The translations under genes and the position numbers were made by a program. Under the pieces are notes generated by a model. That model had not been told where the DNA came from and ran no database searches. It worked only from the letters and a program-made list of their open reading frames with translations. This document shows positions 47,581 through 57,676 of a DNA stretch of 64,000 nucleotides, piece by piece; position 1 is the first letter of the stretch; every line of letters begins with the position of its first letter. This DNA comes from Planctomycetaceae bacterium (GTDB lineage Bacteria > Planctomycetota > Planctomycetia > Pirellulales > Pirellulaceae), in the NCBI GenBank assembly GCA_002709045.1, contig PAPJ01000038.1, forward strand, positions 85,131 through 149,130. Direction: 5' to 3'.

Positions 47581-50041
47581 TAAACGCGTCTGAAGTAAGA
47601 AGCGAAATCAGCATTTCCTTCATGCTACCGCCATTTTCCTTATAGGCGCTATAAGCGTCCTGGAGAACTGGCCCATCGTGGATTGTCTCATTGCGACCCA
47701 TCCAAAATCGAAATGCATGACGTATAAATACTTGTTCCACCCGTTCGCTATTAGCAAGTTTATTGATTAATTCAATTGCATTAGCAACGTTGCCATCAAG
47801 TGACGGATCACCCGAATCAATGATTTCTCCGGAAGTATCAACCACCTGATCTAATTCTAATTCCCGATACAATCCCGCATGATTAAACATTTCGAAGGGC
47901 AGGCCAAGGGGATCCATTTTACGGTGACAGTTCCAGCAATAACTTTCTCGTGTAACTCGCATTCTTTCTCGTAAAGTATTTTGCGGTTCATCCGGTAGCA
48001 TTGCGTCAACCGTAATTGGCACATCGGGAATTCCACCGCCAATCAATCGTTCCTGAATCCATCGCCCGCGCAAGATAGCGTGGTTATCCATTGCATCCGA
48101 ATGTGAGACCAGCCAGGCGGGGTGGGTAAGCAGACCTAATCGCTGGCCATTGCTTGTTCTGGTAAGCGTACGTTCAGGCTTCATAGACCCCGCCCCAAAA
48201 CTACGACGACTAACCCGAGCGTATTCTTTTTCGCCGTCAATTACGACCTGAGTAACGTTATGGTTAATATTGCGGTTTGGTTGCTTTTTTGGTTTCGGCG
48301 GTTCTTTGCCGGGATTAGCCTTTTTCCATGCTTCTAGTTCAGCGGCAATTTTATCGGCAAGCGTTTGCTGATATTGCTTCTCCGCTTCGATGGATTTTTG
48401 GCGTTCTTTCGGCGTATTGACCTTACCAAGATATACGGAGTCTGCCTTCGTAGCCACTGCCAGATCTGTCGTCAACAACTCGCGAAGCACCTGCTGATCT
48501 TTTGCGACGATGATCTCGATCAATCGTTCTGTACTAGCGGTTGCGTCAAACATTGCGCGATAGTGGGCGTTACCTCCGGCAACACCCGCACTTGTTAATG
48601 CCCGCGAGTCTTTACAGATATACCCTCCGAGGTCGTAATCAAAATAATCCCGAAAGAACTGGAGTATGCGTGGCTTCCGGATCGTTGCATCGCCAAGAAT
48701 ACGTTCCACCTCACGACGGACGTCTTCTCTGTTCCGCATATTTCCGCTTACAATTGCTTCCCGAAGTACCGGATCCGGTTTGATGTAGCTAAAGGCATGA
48801 TTAATTGCCAAACCCAATTCCCAGTCCTGCAGCAAAACTCGACCATAACGATCCGTTTCACCTGCTTCGGCTAGTTCGGGACGAAATACAGCATCGCGAT
48901 CCAGAAAAATAGCTGATAAACCTAGGATTGTGCCATCCTTGTTACCCAGTTTTTCAACCGACTCCTTCACAAGTTGTAGATAGGCATCCGATTCGTGCAG
49001 TCTTGGTGACCGGAAAGTCAACGCCTCAAACATAAACTCAACAGCGCGGCGTTGGTGCTGTTCTGTGGGATTTTCCAATTCCAACAAGTCAAACACAGGA
49101 GTAATAGGACGTCTTATCTGCGTGCTATAAACGAGACTCGTTGGCAAACCTCTCAAATCTCCAACCATCTTGTCTTTAATCGAATTTGGGTCATCCGTGA
49201 TTTGATAGGGTTTTGCGATACTAAGGGGTCCGTCTGCCATATACCGAAGAACATCGTTGGCAACGCTGATAATCTGGGTCGCTTCAGCGCTATTGACTGT
49301 ATAGAAGGCGGGGTAATTCTCCAGACCGTGCTTTCGTGACGACGACAGAATAGCGGGTACACTTTTTACTGCCGTCGCATACGCCACCGTTCCGCCCTGC
49401 CATTGGATAATGCGATCCGTACCAAAGTACATTTTCAATTCACCGCCATGATTGGTGGGTACTACATCACCCTGGGTACGAAGCCCGGGTTTAGCAGGAT
49501 CATAATCCGGCTCTTTATTGATTAATTCGTTGAGACGGGTGATATGTTCTTCACGCGTTACACGCCAGATCCGGGTTGGCGAGGATGTCGGGATAAGTTT
49601 CACACCCGCAGGAAGGTCACCAAAAAGCAACGCATGATCAAGGAAATTCGCCTTATTGGGGTCCTCGGGTTCGAGGAAACCGCCTTTGCTTTCAAGCACA
49701 CGACCAAGTTCACCGACAACCCAGTCAGAAAACTGAATTCTTTCCAGTACCTGAGGTTGGTTGGCATCCTGCGGCGGCATCTCTCGTAGAGTAACCTGAG
49801 CCCAGATACTTTTCCAAATACCGACATTAACATCCTGTACTTTGCCAATATCATGTAACGATAAACCCCCGGCCGGATCATCCGAACCATGACAGGCAGT
49901 GCAATGTCTGGTAAGAAAAGGCTCGGCAAATTTAGCAAAGTCTTTTTTTAACGGCTGGCCTGGAATATATTGATCCGCGTTCACAAGTGGTACGCAACCC
50001 AGAAAGAACAGGGCGAACCATCGAACTGGCATCCGGATCAT
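47564..50041 (-). CDS. DUF1592/DUF1588-type exported cytochrome-like protein
   Basis: An 825-residue protein (leader [19 protein letters not shown]) with heme motif CTACH at 47-51, a DUF1587/1595/1592 region that is more divergent than in its two paralogues here ([16 protein letters not shown] instead of the usual TRYEY block), DUF1588 with a second CxxCH ([18 protein letters not shown], near residue 699) and DUF1585 ([12 protein letters not shown]). A lysine-rich helical insert ([20 protein letters not shown] and onward, about residues 545-590) sits between the domains. Its ATG overlaps the stop of the DUF1552 gene in ATGA, so gene order is DUF1552 then DUF1592, reversed compared with the other two pairs. 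Confidence 0.87.
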   Translation of the reverse strand: MIRMPVRWFALFFLGCVPLVNADQYIPGQPLKKDFAKFAEPFLTRHCTACHGSDDPAGGLSLHDIGKVQDVNVGIWKSIWAQVTLREMPPQDANQPQVLERIQFSDWVVGELGRVLESKGGFLEPEDPNKANFLDHALLFGDLPAGVKLIPTSSPTRIWRVTREEHITRLNELINKEPDYDPAKPGLRTQGDVVPTNHGGELKMYFGTDRIIQWQGGTVAYATAVKSVPAILSSSRKHGLENYPAFYTVNSAEATQIISVANDVLRYMADGPLSIAKPYQITDDPNSIKDKMVGDLRGLPTSLVYSTQIRRPITPVFDLLELENPTEQHQRRAVEFMFEALTFRSPRLHESDAYLQLVKESVEKLGNKDGTILGLSAIFLDRDAVFRPELAEAGETDRYGRVLLQDWELGLAINHAFSYIKPDPVLREAIVSGNMRNREDVRREVERILGDATIRKPRILQFFRDYFDYDLGGYICKDSRALTSAGVAGGNAHYRAMFDATASTERLIEIIVAKDQQVLRELLTTDLAVATKADSVYLGKVNTPKERQKSIEAEKQYQQTLADKIAAELEAWKKANPGKEPPKPKKQPNRNINHNVTQVVIDGEKEYARVSRRSFGAGSMKPERTLTRTSNGQRLGLLTHPAWLVSHSDAMDNHAILRGRWIQERLIGGGIPDVPITVDAMLPDEPQNTLRERMRVTRESYCWNCHRKMDPLGLPFEMFNHAGLYRELELDQVVDTSGEIIDSGDPSLDGNVANAIELINKLANSERVEQVFIRHAFRFWMGRNETIHDGPVLQDAYSAYKENGGSMKEMLISLLTSDAFIYRQR

Positions 50042-51357
50042 GTAAGGATTTCCTTAATCGGGCCGCTGTCCCTGTCAAACTTTTTAGCAAGTTTCTCATC
50101 CATATTGAACCGATCCACACTTGATCCGGCCGCACGGAGAATCGCCGTATAGAGTGCATTGATAGGTCGTTTCCCATCTAATTGAGTGAAGCATCCGGTC
50201 TTAAATGCACCATCGAAGTTGCCCAGCAACATAACAGGCCAGTTGGCTCCACTTGTATGCTGACTGTCCGCGTTATTACTTGTATAAACGATCAATGTGT
50301 GGTCCATCATTGAACCGCTACCTTCGGGAATACTATCAAGCGCTTCCATTATTTTTACCAGCATCCGGCTGTTATACTGCCGGATCTTGATCCAAATAGG
50401 ATTATCTGCCTGTTTAATATGGCCAAGATCATGACCTTGTTTCTCAACGCCAATACCTTTCCAGGCACCAAAGATTTCACCTCGTCCCGAACCAATCGTC
50501 AATGTATTGGTAATACCGGAAGTTAAAGCAGATATACCAAGTTCAAGTAATGCATCATGCCAATCGGTTTCAAATTGGGGGCGTGTATAACGTTCATCCA
50601 CAACAGGTGCAAACTTCCGCAAATGACCAGAAACCTTACTCAAACGATCCTGCAGGCCATTTGTATCACGAAACCCCTGTACGAACTGACTATAACGCTG
50701 GGCAGTATGATCCGGGAGAGACTGACCTTTCGCGTTCGCAAGTTTTTCCACCTGTGCAAGTAAGTTCGATTTCGCTTCATGCTGTTTGCGAATTTCACCC
50801 GTGGCAATCCCGCCATATAACATCTGGTAAAGATGATTAGGATTGGAATGCATGAAAATAGGCTGACCAGCACCGCTGGCTGAGAGGTTAGCAACTGTTG
50901 GCTTGGTCGTCATGTTCTCAATCGAGTCCATGCCGATACAAAGATGCGGCATTAAGGTCTCGGGCAAGACCTTGCTCAATTCATAGTCGATCGTGGATCC
51001 ACTTGGGGGAACACCATCCCCACCGCGATATCCTCCTAAGGCTCCAAAAAATGCACTATGCGAGGGCGTAGTATGTGTCCCGTGAATGCCATTAATGATA
51101 TGCAGTCGATCTTTGTAAGACTCAAGCGGACTAATCGGCTCGGGTAGTGTGACATTCGCCAATGAACCGCTACTTGTCATTCCCTTTGGAATGCAGGTCT
51201 TAGGATCAAACCCTTGGTTTTGCATGAAAAAGATAACACGCTTGGTGGTTCGTCCTGTCTCCGGCGCAGCCATGGCTTTACGGGGATCCAAAGCAGCTGT
51301 CATCACAGCACCGGCTCCGGCTGCCATTCCATGTAGAATTTTACGTCGGTTTAACAT
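50038..51357 (-). CDS. DUF1552 family Tat-exported protein
   Basis: A 439-residue DUF1552 protein; the leader is [20 protein letters not shown] (from residue 3), a Tat-type motif. Family blocks are present: [54 protein letters not shown] and [18 protein letters not shown]. It differs from the other two DUF1552 proteins in this window around the first block ([11 protein letters not shown] instead of a YFPDG-type sequence), matching the divergence of its cytochrome partner. Its stop overlaps the partner start (ATGA). It lies 203 bases downstream of the SUMF1-fold gene on the same strand, so a three-gene transcript is possible. Confidence 0.9.
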   Translation of the reverse strand: MLNRRKILHGMAAGAGAVMTAALDPRKAMAAPETGRTTKRVIFFMQNQGFDPKTCIPKGMTSSGSLANVTLPEPISPLESYKDRLHIINGIHGTHTTPSHSAFFGALGGYRGGDGVPPSGSTIDYELSKVLPETLMPHLCIGMDSIENMTTKPTVANLSASGAGQPIFMHSNPNHLYQMLYGGIATGEIRKQHEAKSNLLAQVEKLANAKGQSLPDHTAQRYSQFVQGFRDTNGLQDRLSKVSGHLRKFAPVVDERYTRPQFETDWHDALLELGISALTSGITNTLTIGSGRGEIFGAWKGIGVEKQGHDLGHIKQADNPIWIKIRQYNSRMLVKIMEALDSIPEGSGSMMDHTLIVYTSNNADSQHTSGANWPVMLLGNFDGAFKTGCFTQLDGKRPINALYTAILRAAGSSVDRFNMDEKLAKKFDRDSGPIKEILT

Positions 51358-51560
51358 ATATCGTCTTCCGTATTCAGAGTGGGTCGTGCGATTTTCGAAT
51401 CCAGTGTCAACTATATCTTAGGCAAGAGGCCAATCTGCCGCAATATTCACTAAGGTCTCTAAGACTTTAATAAGCTCCCCCTACGGATAATCGGACTGTT
51501 TTGGCAACATATTTAGATGAAAACGGCTCCAGATAACCACTTCCAAAGGGGAATATTGTC

Positions 51561-52664
51561 TTATCTTTTAACAGGCACCGTCTTGCGAGGTACACCAAGG
51601 CAGACACGAAAACCGTCTCGTGAATCGGAATATTGGACTCCAAATATACCGAGTCGGACGGCACAGCGGGCATTACCCGGAACGTCAAAATAATTGCCTC
51701 CACGACAAACAGGTCGCGTCACGGTCTGAGCTTTTGCATCGAGATAATATAGCTCCTGATGACCTCCTTGCGGGTCAAAATGATCTAAGGTGAACTCCCA
51801 TACATTACCGCACATATCGGCAAGTCCAAATCCATTTCGCCCTTTCTTACCATAATGATCCACCGGCGACATAAAGGCATAGCCATCACTCCAAGGTGAA
51901 TTTGCCAAGGGCCAAACCATATCCCGTCCCGGCAAAAAGTCTACCGAAGAAATATTGAATCGGCCCTTACCTTCCACAAGGTCATTGCCCCACCAAAAAT
52001 ATGAACTGTCTTGTCGGCCGCCCCGACAGGCATAGGCCCATTCGGCTTCGGTCGGCAATCGATACTCAAGACCCTTAGGTAGTCGCCTGTTTTCCTGCTG
52101 GTGCCGGGTCAACCAAACACAAAAGGCCTTCATATCCTGATAACTCACGCACACCACAGGGTAATCCGCTTTAACGGGAATTCCGAAGTTAGGGTCCTGC
52201 CAACTATGAATCTCACTTCGCTTCCAAGGGTACACCATTCCCGACGGGCGATAATATCTATCCCAGGAATGATCGAATACCTGCGTCCAACCCTCCATTT
52301 TCTCCGCATCTGTTATGTAATTAGTTGCTTCCACAAACCGACGAAACTGACCGACGGTAACTTCAGTTCGCCCCATCCAAAACCCTTCAGAGACAATCGT
52401 CGGGCGTGGATTACCTTCAAATGTTTCACGATCTGTACCAGGCTGAGCGCCACCTTCAATTCCTGTTGCCCAGGCCTTTTCCTCATCTGTACTTCCCATC
52501 ATAAATTTACCGGGTGGAATGTAGACCACCTCTAGCGTAGTTCGTTTGCCGAGCACAGCCCGAATCGTGTCACCTTGTTCCACATTTTCTGCCCCGCATA
52601 CAACAGACGATAACACCGTCATTATTAAAAATGTAATACCGATATAAAATCGCAATAACACCAT
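51561..52664 (-). CDS. SUMF1/FGE-fold exported protein lacking the formylglycine-generating cysteines
   Basis: A 367-residue exported protein (leader IGITFLIMTVLSSVVCGAEN) filled by a formylglycine-generating-enzyme (SUMF1) fold: VVYIPPGKFMMGSTDEE, GFWMGRTEVTVGQFRRFVE, YPVVCVSYQDMKAFCVWL, YRLPTEAEWAYACRGG, FGLADMCGNVWEF and RPVCRGGNYFD. In true FGE the sequence after RGG-x-Y holds two copper-binding cysteines in x-C-x4-C spacing; here residues 321-334 read RGGNYFDVPGNARC, so both are absent. The fold is therefore likely non-catalytic, or has another role such as carbohydrate or peptide binding, as in many planctomycete paralogues. It should not be taken as the activator of the sulfatases in this window. 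Confidence 0.87.
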   Translation of the reverse strand: MVLLRFYIGITFLIMTVLSSVVCGAENVEQGDTIRAVLGKRTTLEVVYIPPGKFMMGSTDEEKAWATGIEGGAQPGTDRETFEGNPRPTIVSEGFWMGRTEVTVGQFRRFVEATNYITDAEKMEGWTQVFDHSWDRYYRPSGMVYPWKRSEIHSWQDPNFGIPVKADYPVVCVSYQDMKAFCVWLTRHQQENRRLPKGLEYRLPTEAEWAYACRGGRQDSSYFWWGNDLVEGKGRFNISSVDFLPGRDMVWPLANSPWSDGYAFMSPVDHYGKKGRNGFGLADMCGNVWEFTLDHFDPQGGHQELYYLDAKAQTVTRPVCRGGNYFDVPGNARCAVRLGIFGVQYSDSRDGFRVCLGVPRKTVPVKR

Positions 52665-52805
52665 TGATACAACCTTTCGAATGTCTAATATTTACATTAA
52701 TGAAGCCTAGCAAATCGGTTAATGACTAGCCAACATTTTCGCTTGCGATAATCGGTTTAATACAATTGGTTTCGAATCACAAACTTCGACCATAATGATC
52801 ATGAA

Positions 52806-53318
52806 ATGCTATTAAAGTATCCGGCATCTGTCCATTTTTTAGTTTCGCCCGGTTGGCTTGTTTTCACTGTGATTCTTTATGGTCTGATCTCATGCTCGGG
52901 TTGTAACGAGTCCGCCGAATCAACAGACCCGCCAACCATTGATCAAATTGTCGGTAATTGGAAAAGGGTTTATTCCACCTTCACGATCAAGGACACCAAT
53001 ACCGGAACGTTGGTTTTTAATCGCAATGGGACTTATCAGGACAATAACGGTTTAGGGCTTGCCTATAAGGTCGGTAACTGGAAATTATCGGATAGCCGTG
53101 AAATAGGATTTGCGGCATCCGGATCTAACCCGCTGTTAACTGAAAACCGTCTTTTCAAATACCGAATTGAATTTCTCAATCGGAAGACGATATTAATCTC
53201 ACGAGCCCAGGCCGTTTTTTTGCCTCACGATCCCATCTCACCAACGCTTACAGAAGGCGGTCCATTCTATAACTGGCCCAACAGCGACATCGTTCTTTTC
53301 AAACGCCCGGTTAACTGA
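52806..53318 (+). CDS. Small lipocalin-like lipoprotein
   Basis: A 170-residue protein with a hydrophobic leader ending in LISC (residues 27-30), a good lipobox, followed by SGCNES; the mature part should be lipid-anchored at C30. GNWKRVYSTFTIKDTNTGTLVFNRNGTYQD and YKVGNWKLSDSREIGF resemble the strands of lipocalin-like or DUF-type exported beta-barrel proteins that begin with a GxW block. No catalytic motif is seen. The ATG at 52806 lies just after an out-of-frame ATG at 52801. It converges on the NPYSSP membrane protein gene with an eight-base 3' overlap. No operon partner is apparent. Confidence 0.65.
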   Translation: MLLKYPASVHFLVSPGWLVFTVILYGLISCSGCNESAESTDPPTIDQIVGNWKRVYSTFTIKDTNTGTLVFNRNGTYQDNNGLGLAYKVGNWKLSDSREIGFAASGSNPLLTENRLFKYRIEFLNRKTILISRAQAVFLPHDPISPTLTEGGPFYNWPNSDIVLFKRPVN

Positions 53319-53931
53319 ACGACATCGACTTTTTTAATATTTCACGGAACTGGGGTGAAACATAGTAGAGGATAAACAACATCACACTTATTGAGATAAG
53401 TCCTGTGAAAATCTTTGTAGAGAGTTTGGTTTTATATCGAATCCGCGGCGTCAAATAAAGAACATTCGTATAACCATGACTGAGTATATACTTGCCTTTC
53501 TGACAACAAACCGCGTACAACACAAACGGACCAGCGACCGTACCAATGGGAAAGGCAAACATCATCAAACCGCCGGCTACAATCACGACTTTTCGGACGG
53601 AATAGTCTAAACGCCTCATCTTTATTCCTAAATAGGTAAGAATGGGCACCAACACCCAATAAGTAAGGACGAAGGTTTTCTCATTACTAACCAACTCTTC
53701 TTTGAGAAACTTCAGGGTAAAGATCGTCATTAGTGACGATACGCTCATCGATGCAATAATGAACAGCGAACCCACCGCCTTTAGCGCGGCCTCATGGGAA
53801 AGGTGTTCCAAACGTACCTTCTCCAAGTCCGTTGGTGCCTCAGTAGATCTCACTTCCGTCACAATGGGTGAGGAATATGGATTAACGTCTTGCGTCACTT
53901 CTAACTCCGGTGGACCGATTGTCCTTCGCAC
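53311..53931 (-). CDS. Membrane protein with planctomycete NPYSSP motif
   Basis: A 206-residue protein whose N-terminal part contains VNPYSSP (residues 16-22), the short motif found near the N-terminus of many planctomycete membrane proteins of unknown function. After a charged stretch there are about five hydrophobic segments: AVGSLFIIASMSVSSLMTIF, LTYWVLVPILTYLGI, VVIVAGGLMMFAFPIGTVAGP, FVLYAVCC (short) and IFTGLISISVMLFILYYVSP. No catalytic signature is seen. The protein is probably an inner-membrane one with its N-terminus in the cytoplasm. This motif is one of the better taxonomic clues in the window. Confidence 0.72.
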   Translation of the reverse strand: MRRTIGPPELEVTQDVNPYSSPIVTEVRSTEAPTDLEKVRLEHLSHEAALKAVGSLFIIASMSVSSLMTIFTLKFLKEELVSNEKTFVLTYWVLVPILTYLGIKMRRLDYSVRKVVIVAGGLMMFAFPIGTVAGPFVLYAVCCQKGKYILSHGYTNVLYLTPRIRYKTKLSTKIFTGLISISVMLFILYYVSPQFREILKKSMSFS

Positions 53932-54082
53932 TTTTAATCACAGTGCATCTAATTACGTCGTACGTAGTTGCTCTGTTAAGCCTTTACCATAACGTTGATT
54001 TCTATCTAAGCCTATTGCTGCATTTGGTATATTTAAAATTGTATTAAGTTAGGATTTATTTCATCCCTAAGGACATTTAACT

Positions 54083-55990
54083 ATGCAGCGATTTCTATTG
54101 TTATGCCTGCTTCATATTAGTATTTTTTACGGCGATCTGGCGGCAGCACCACTCAGCCATCAGGTATTTCCGGACGGATGCAAATGGACCTCAGTGAATG
54201 ACACTGCTGTAATCGCCGAAGGCAATTGGACGCAGGATCGCTTTCGTTTTGCCGATGCTGATCACAAATACACCACGGATGATAAAGCGTCCCTAAATTG
54301 GTCTTTTAGCGCAGCGTCGGTCGCGGTTCGTCTGGCCGGCCAAAACACATCATCCTATCCCGGAACCGGACTTCCTGCTCATGGCAAACTTTCCGTATAC
54401 CTTGATGGCAGATTAGTCAAAGTAATCTATCCGGCTCAACAGGGACGTGAGTTCATTGTGGCGAATAATCTTGAAGGTGAATCGCATGAATTAACACTTG
54501 TCCATTCAATCGAAGCCGGTGCAGCTGGAGTTCGAGTCGAAGGTTTTTTAACCTCTGACTCTCCGCTCGGCCTGTTCTCGTTATCTGTAACGGCCGAACT
54601 ACAGGAATACATGAACGATGTCAGGTTCGTTATTAGCAATAACGGTTCGCCTATAAGGTCAACCATTGGCCGCAACTGGCTGACAGGGAATGCATCGATG
54701 ATCCTGCCAACTGGTGCATCTTTTGACGTCCGGATTGAAGCCATGGGCTGGTCATCCGAAACTATCAAAACGCCAAAAATTGAACCCGACGAGTTAAACA
54801 CCTCGTCACCAATCTATCTTCGGCGCGATCCAAAAACCGTGTCCTATCGATTTCGTTATCCCAGTCTAAACAATCAGGCGATTCGCAAATCCGGTGAATC
54901 GCTGACTGCTCGCTTTTTAGGGTTTGATACAAAAATCGATAAGGTTCGACTCCGCCGCCGTAACGGCAACGCTGTCTTCACTCGCGTTCTTCCTTTTAGA
55001 GAAGATAAAGAAGCGGCATTTTACTATGATCGTCAAATCGAGATCAGTCTTCCCGACGACACACCACCGGGTGTATATGATTTGGAAGTAGATATCATCG
55101 GCGGTCGTCGTACAAGTACCTGCCGCTCGCCATCAAGCGTTGTTATCGTTAAGAGATACCCCGGAAATCCGCGATTCGTTACATTTGGGCATCTTGATAC
55201 TTCCGGACAATTTCAAGCTGAGTATGTTCGTCGGATTGCCAGAATGGCCAACATCATTGGTGCAGATATGGTGCTCGCCAGCAATAGTGTTAACGCTGCC
55301 TATCTTTCCGGGGCTTTAAGTAATTTGCAAATGCCGTATTTAATCAATTTTGGTAATCATCAGGTTTTCGGACATCATCGATGGTACGGGCCCGACCTGG
55401 GTGGAGTGGTCTTTGGGCCGGACCTGTTTGTCCTAAATTACGGTTTACCATGGCACGAACCGATCAAACCAGTTGTGGCATTGCTAGAGCAGCATCGATC
55501 AAAACGCCTGAAAGTCATCAATGCCTTTGAACATAATGCACCAAACTTCCTGTTAAACGATTATAAAATCGCAATGATACACGACGCGCACGGACCTGGT
55601 GACAAGCTAATGAAAATGGGATCTACACCGACCCAACGAGTCGGGAAGGGGAATTCTGTTAGTTTTAGAATCGTGGAATTTAATGAGGGTCAAGTCAGCT
55701 CTGCCACCTACAATCATCACCCGACTGCTCCCATTCCGTTCGAGCGTGACCAACAATGTCCTCTACGTGTTGAAAGGGAAACCCCGTTCAAAGCCATCGT
55801 CATCAATGAATACAACCAATCATTTCCGCGCGCTCGAATAACCTTACTTGTTCCGGTGAACGAATATTCAGTTAATAATGGGAGCATCCAGTCAATCAGT
55901 ATTAGCGATGATGGCAAATTAGCAGAGGTTATTATCGCAATAGACCTCTCAGCTAACAGCAGAATATCGATGGAACTGACACCTAAATAG
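54083..55990 (+). CDS. Exported protein with a carbohydrate-binding-like and a degenerate phosphoesterase-like domain
   Basis: A 635-residue protein with a signal peptide (RFLLLCLLHISIFYGDLAAA); AAGGA lies nine bases before the ATG. Residues about 25-160 (ASLNWSFSAASVAVRLAGQN, HGKLSVYLDGRLVKVI, HELTLVHSIEAG) have the pattern of a jelly-roll carbohydrate-binding domain such as the N-terminal domain of CE2-like esterases. The middle is immunoglobulin-like. Residues about 365-520 (RFVTFGHLDTSG, YLINFGNHQVFGHHRWYG, MIHDAHGPGD) recall a calcineurin-like phosphoesterase, with a GNH at 424-426, but the leading D-x-H is missing, so activity is doubtful. It heads a likely operon with a glycerophosphodiesterase-propeller fusion, DUF1549/DUF1553 and DUF1501. 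I do not recognise the family as a whole. Confidence 0.68.
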   Translation: MQRFLLLCLLHISIFYGDLAAAPLSHQVFPDGCKWTSVNDTAVIAEGNWTQDRFRFADADHKYTTDDKASLNWSFSAASVAVRLAGQNTSSYPGTGLPAHGKLSVYLDGRLVKVIYPAQQGREFIVANNLEGESHELTLVHSIEAGAAGVRVEGFLTSDSPLGLFSLSVTAELQEYMNDVRFVISNNGSPIRSTIGRNWLTGNASMILPTGASFDVRIEAMGWSSETIKTPKIEPDELNTSSPIYLRRDPKTVSYRFRYPSLNNQAIRKSGESLTARFLGFDTKIDKVRLRRRNGNAVFTRVLPFREDKEAAFYYDRQIEISLPDDTPPGVYDLEVDIIGGRRTSTCRSPSSVVIVKRYPGNPRFVTFGHLDTSGQFQAEYVRRIARMANIIGADMVLASNSVNAAYLSGALSNLQMPYLINFGNHQVFGHHRWYGPDLGGVVFGPDLFVLNYGLPWHEPIKPVVALLEQHRSKRLKVINAFEHNAPNFLLNDYKIAMIHDAHGPGDKLMKMGSTPTQRVGKGNSVSFRIVEFNEGQVSSATYNHHPTAPIPFERDQQCPLRVERETPFKAIVINEYNQSFPRARITLLVPVNEYSVNNGSIQSISISDDGKLAEVIIAIDLSANSRISMELTPK

Positions 55991-56034
55991 ACAGATTTCC
56001 GGACATTCCGATTGCTTCCAGAAGGATACGTATC

Positions 56035-57612
56035 GTGAAACCAACTACGATCATAAGCACTTTGCTCGCAATATTATTTTTCAACAATGTCACTAGTGCT
56101 CAACCGCTCGACGCGCTGACTATGCCGCATCGCGGCCTTTGTGCTCATCGGGGGGCCAGTGTTTCTCATCCGGAAAACACGCTGACAGCTTTCAAAGAAG
56201 CTATCAGGCTCGGCGCTCACATGATCGAACTTGATCTGGCCCTTACCAAAGACGACCAAATCGTGGTCTTACATGACTCCACAGTTGATCGCACGACCGA
56301 TGGTTCGGGTGCTGTAAAGGATTGGCTGCTAGCAGATCTCAGGAAGCTCGATGCCGGCAGTTTCAAAGGGAATACTTTTAAGGGTGAACGCATTCCGACA
56401 TTTGATGAGGTACTGAGACTAATGCCGGAAAATGTTTGGCTCAATGTTCATTTAAAAGGTGGTTCAAAACTTGCGGTTGCAGCCACTAAAGAGATCGTTC
56501 GGCAAAATCGGCTACACCAATCTTTTCTGGCCTGCGGTACGGAAGCGGCGGTGGCTGCGTTGGAAATGGAGTCGCATATTAAAATATGTAATATGGAACG
56601 GCAGGCTAATAACTTGCAATACGTAAAAGAATCGATTGAAGCCAAAGCCGACTTCCTTCAATTATTTGGTGGCACCACGGTAGACCCAGCTATCACTGTC
56701 CTGGCAAAGCAGAACGGTCTGCGAATAAACTTCTGCTGCACTAACGACAAGCAAATACTCGAAACCCTGTTTGCAGCCGGAGTACAATTTCCTCTAGTGG
56801 ATGACCTTGAAAGAATGATGAAAGTCGCCCAATCACAGGACATTACGCCATTAATTCCAATTTACAAGGCCCGTAGTACATCATCACAGTTACTTACTCC
56901 GACCTCCGTTCTGTCCGAGCGAGTGGCCCTAGAAAAAGGGATGGCCACACAGGGACTGGCAAGCTCCGATGAGCATTTCTTCACTTCCAATGCAGGTTCT
57001 ATCGTACGATATTCCAGACAATGGAAGTTTATTGAAGAGAAAAAGATACGCCTTCCCGGTGTAAATCACATCGGTGCTATAGATTATCATCATGGATTCC
57101 TTTGGGCCGGATTCCTTAATGGACCGGAAAATGGCGAATTCGATGCTGCTAACAACAAAGCCCTTGTCGCCAAAATAGACGCTGCAACTCTCGAAGTGGT
57201 TGGGACCTGGGACCTGACCACCGAACTTAACTGGATTGATCCGGTTTGCTTTGACGGAACGTATTTGTGGGTAGGCGATTTGAGCGACCTGGGAATTCAT
57301 CGCTATATGTTTAAAGGCGAGCAATTAGTACACACAGGAACGCTCCGCTACCCGGCGGAAATGCATTTTTCACAGGGTATTCGTATTAAAGACAATCGGC
57401 TGTTCTCAATACATACGTTCGGTACGATGGACGGTCTGTTCGAATTCAACATCCCCAAACAATTACCGACGACACCTGTTTCTCCAGTCAAAGTATGGCG
57501 CATTCCTGAATTATTCAGTCATGCTGAAGGCTTTACTTTTGTGCCGGGAACAGATGACCAGATATGGCACGCACAATATCGCTATGTAGAGCGTATTAGT
57601 TTGTCGAAATAA
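56035..57612 (+). CDS. Glycerophosphodiester phosphodiesterase fused to a beta-propeller
   Basis: A 525-residue exported protein starting at GTG with an AAGGA site eight bases before it. Signal peptide: IISTLLAILFFNNVTSAQ. Residues about 30-270 are a GDPD TIM barrel with the catalytic set: H38-R39-G40 and PENT in LCAHRGASVSHPENT, E65 and D67 in MIELDLAL, and H80-D81 in VVLHDSTVDRTTDG. Residues about 295-525 form a propeller-like domain (NHIGAIDYHHGFLWAGF, AKIDAATLEVVGTWDL, CFDGTYLWVGDLSDLGIHRYMF, IKDNRLFSIHTFG). The second half resembles the small propeller coupled to the PI-PLC gene at 18697-19458. It would hydrolyse glycerophosphodiesters or teichoic-type polymers in the periplasm (family knowledge). 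It is 64 bases upstream of the DUF1549/DUF1553 gene. Confidence 0.85.
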   Translation: MKPTTIISTLLAILFFNNVTSAQPLDALTMPHRGLCAHRGASVSHPENTLTAFKEAIRLGAHMIELDLALTKDDQIVVLHDSTVDRTTDGSGAVKDWLLADLRKLDAGSFKGNTFKGERIPTFDEVLRLMPENVWLNVHLKGGSKLAVAATKEIVRQNRLHQSFLACGTEAAVAALEMESHIKICNMERQANNLQYVKESIEAKADFLQLFGGTTVDPAITVLAKQNGLRINFCCTNDKQILETLFAAGVQFPLVDDLERMMKVAQSQDITPLIPIYKARSTSSQLLTPTSVLSERVALEKGMATQGLASSDEHFFTSNAGSIVRYSRQWKFIEEKKIRLPGVNHIGAIDYHHGFLWAGFLNGPENGEFDAANNKALVAKIDAATLEVVGTWDLTTELNWIDPVCFDGTYLWVGDLSDLGIHRYMFKGEQLVHTGTLRYPAEMHFSQGIRIKDNRLFSIHTFGTMDGLFEFNIPKQLPTTPVSPVKVWRIPELFSHAEGFTFVPGTDDQIWHAQYRYVERISLSK

Positions 57613-57676
57613 ATATAATATCCATTAACAAACCCAATATTCCTTTATCCCTATGCCGCTAACAAAGGTAGTCACA

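Noticed and set aside
51561..52664. Active formylglycine-generating enzyme for the sulfatases
   Set aside because: The fold is right but the copper-binding cysteine pair after RGG-x-Y is absent.
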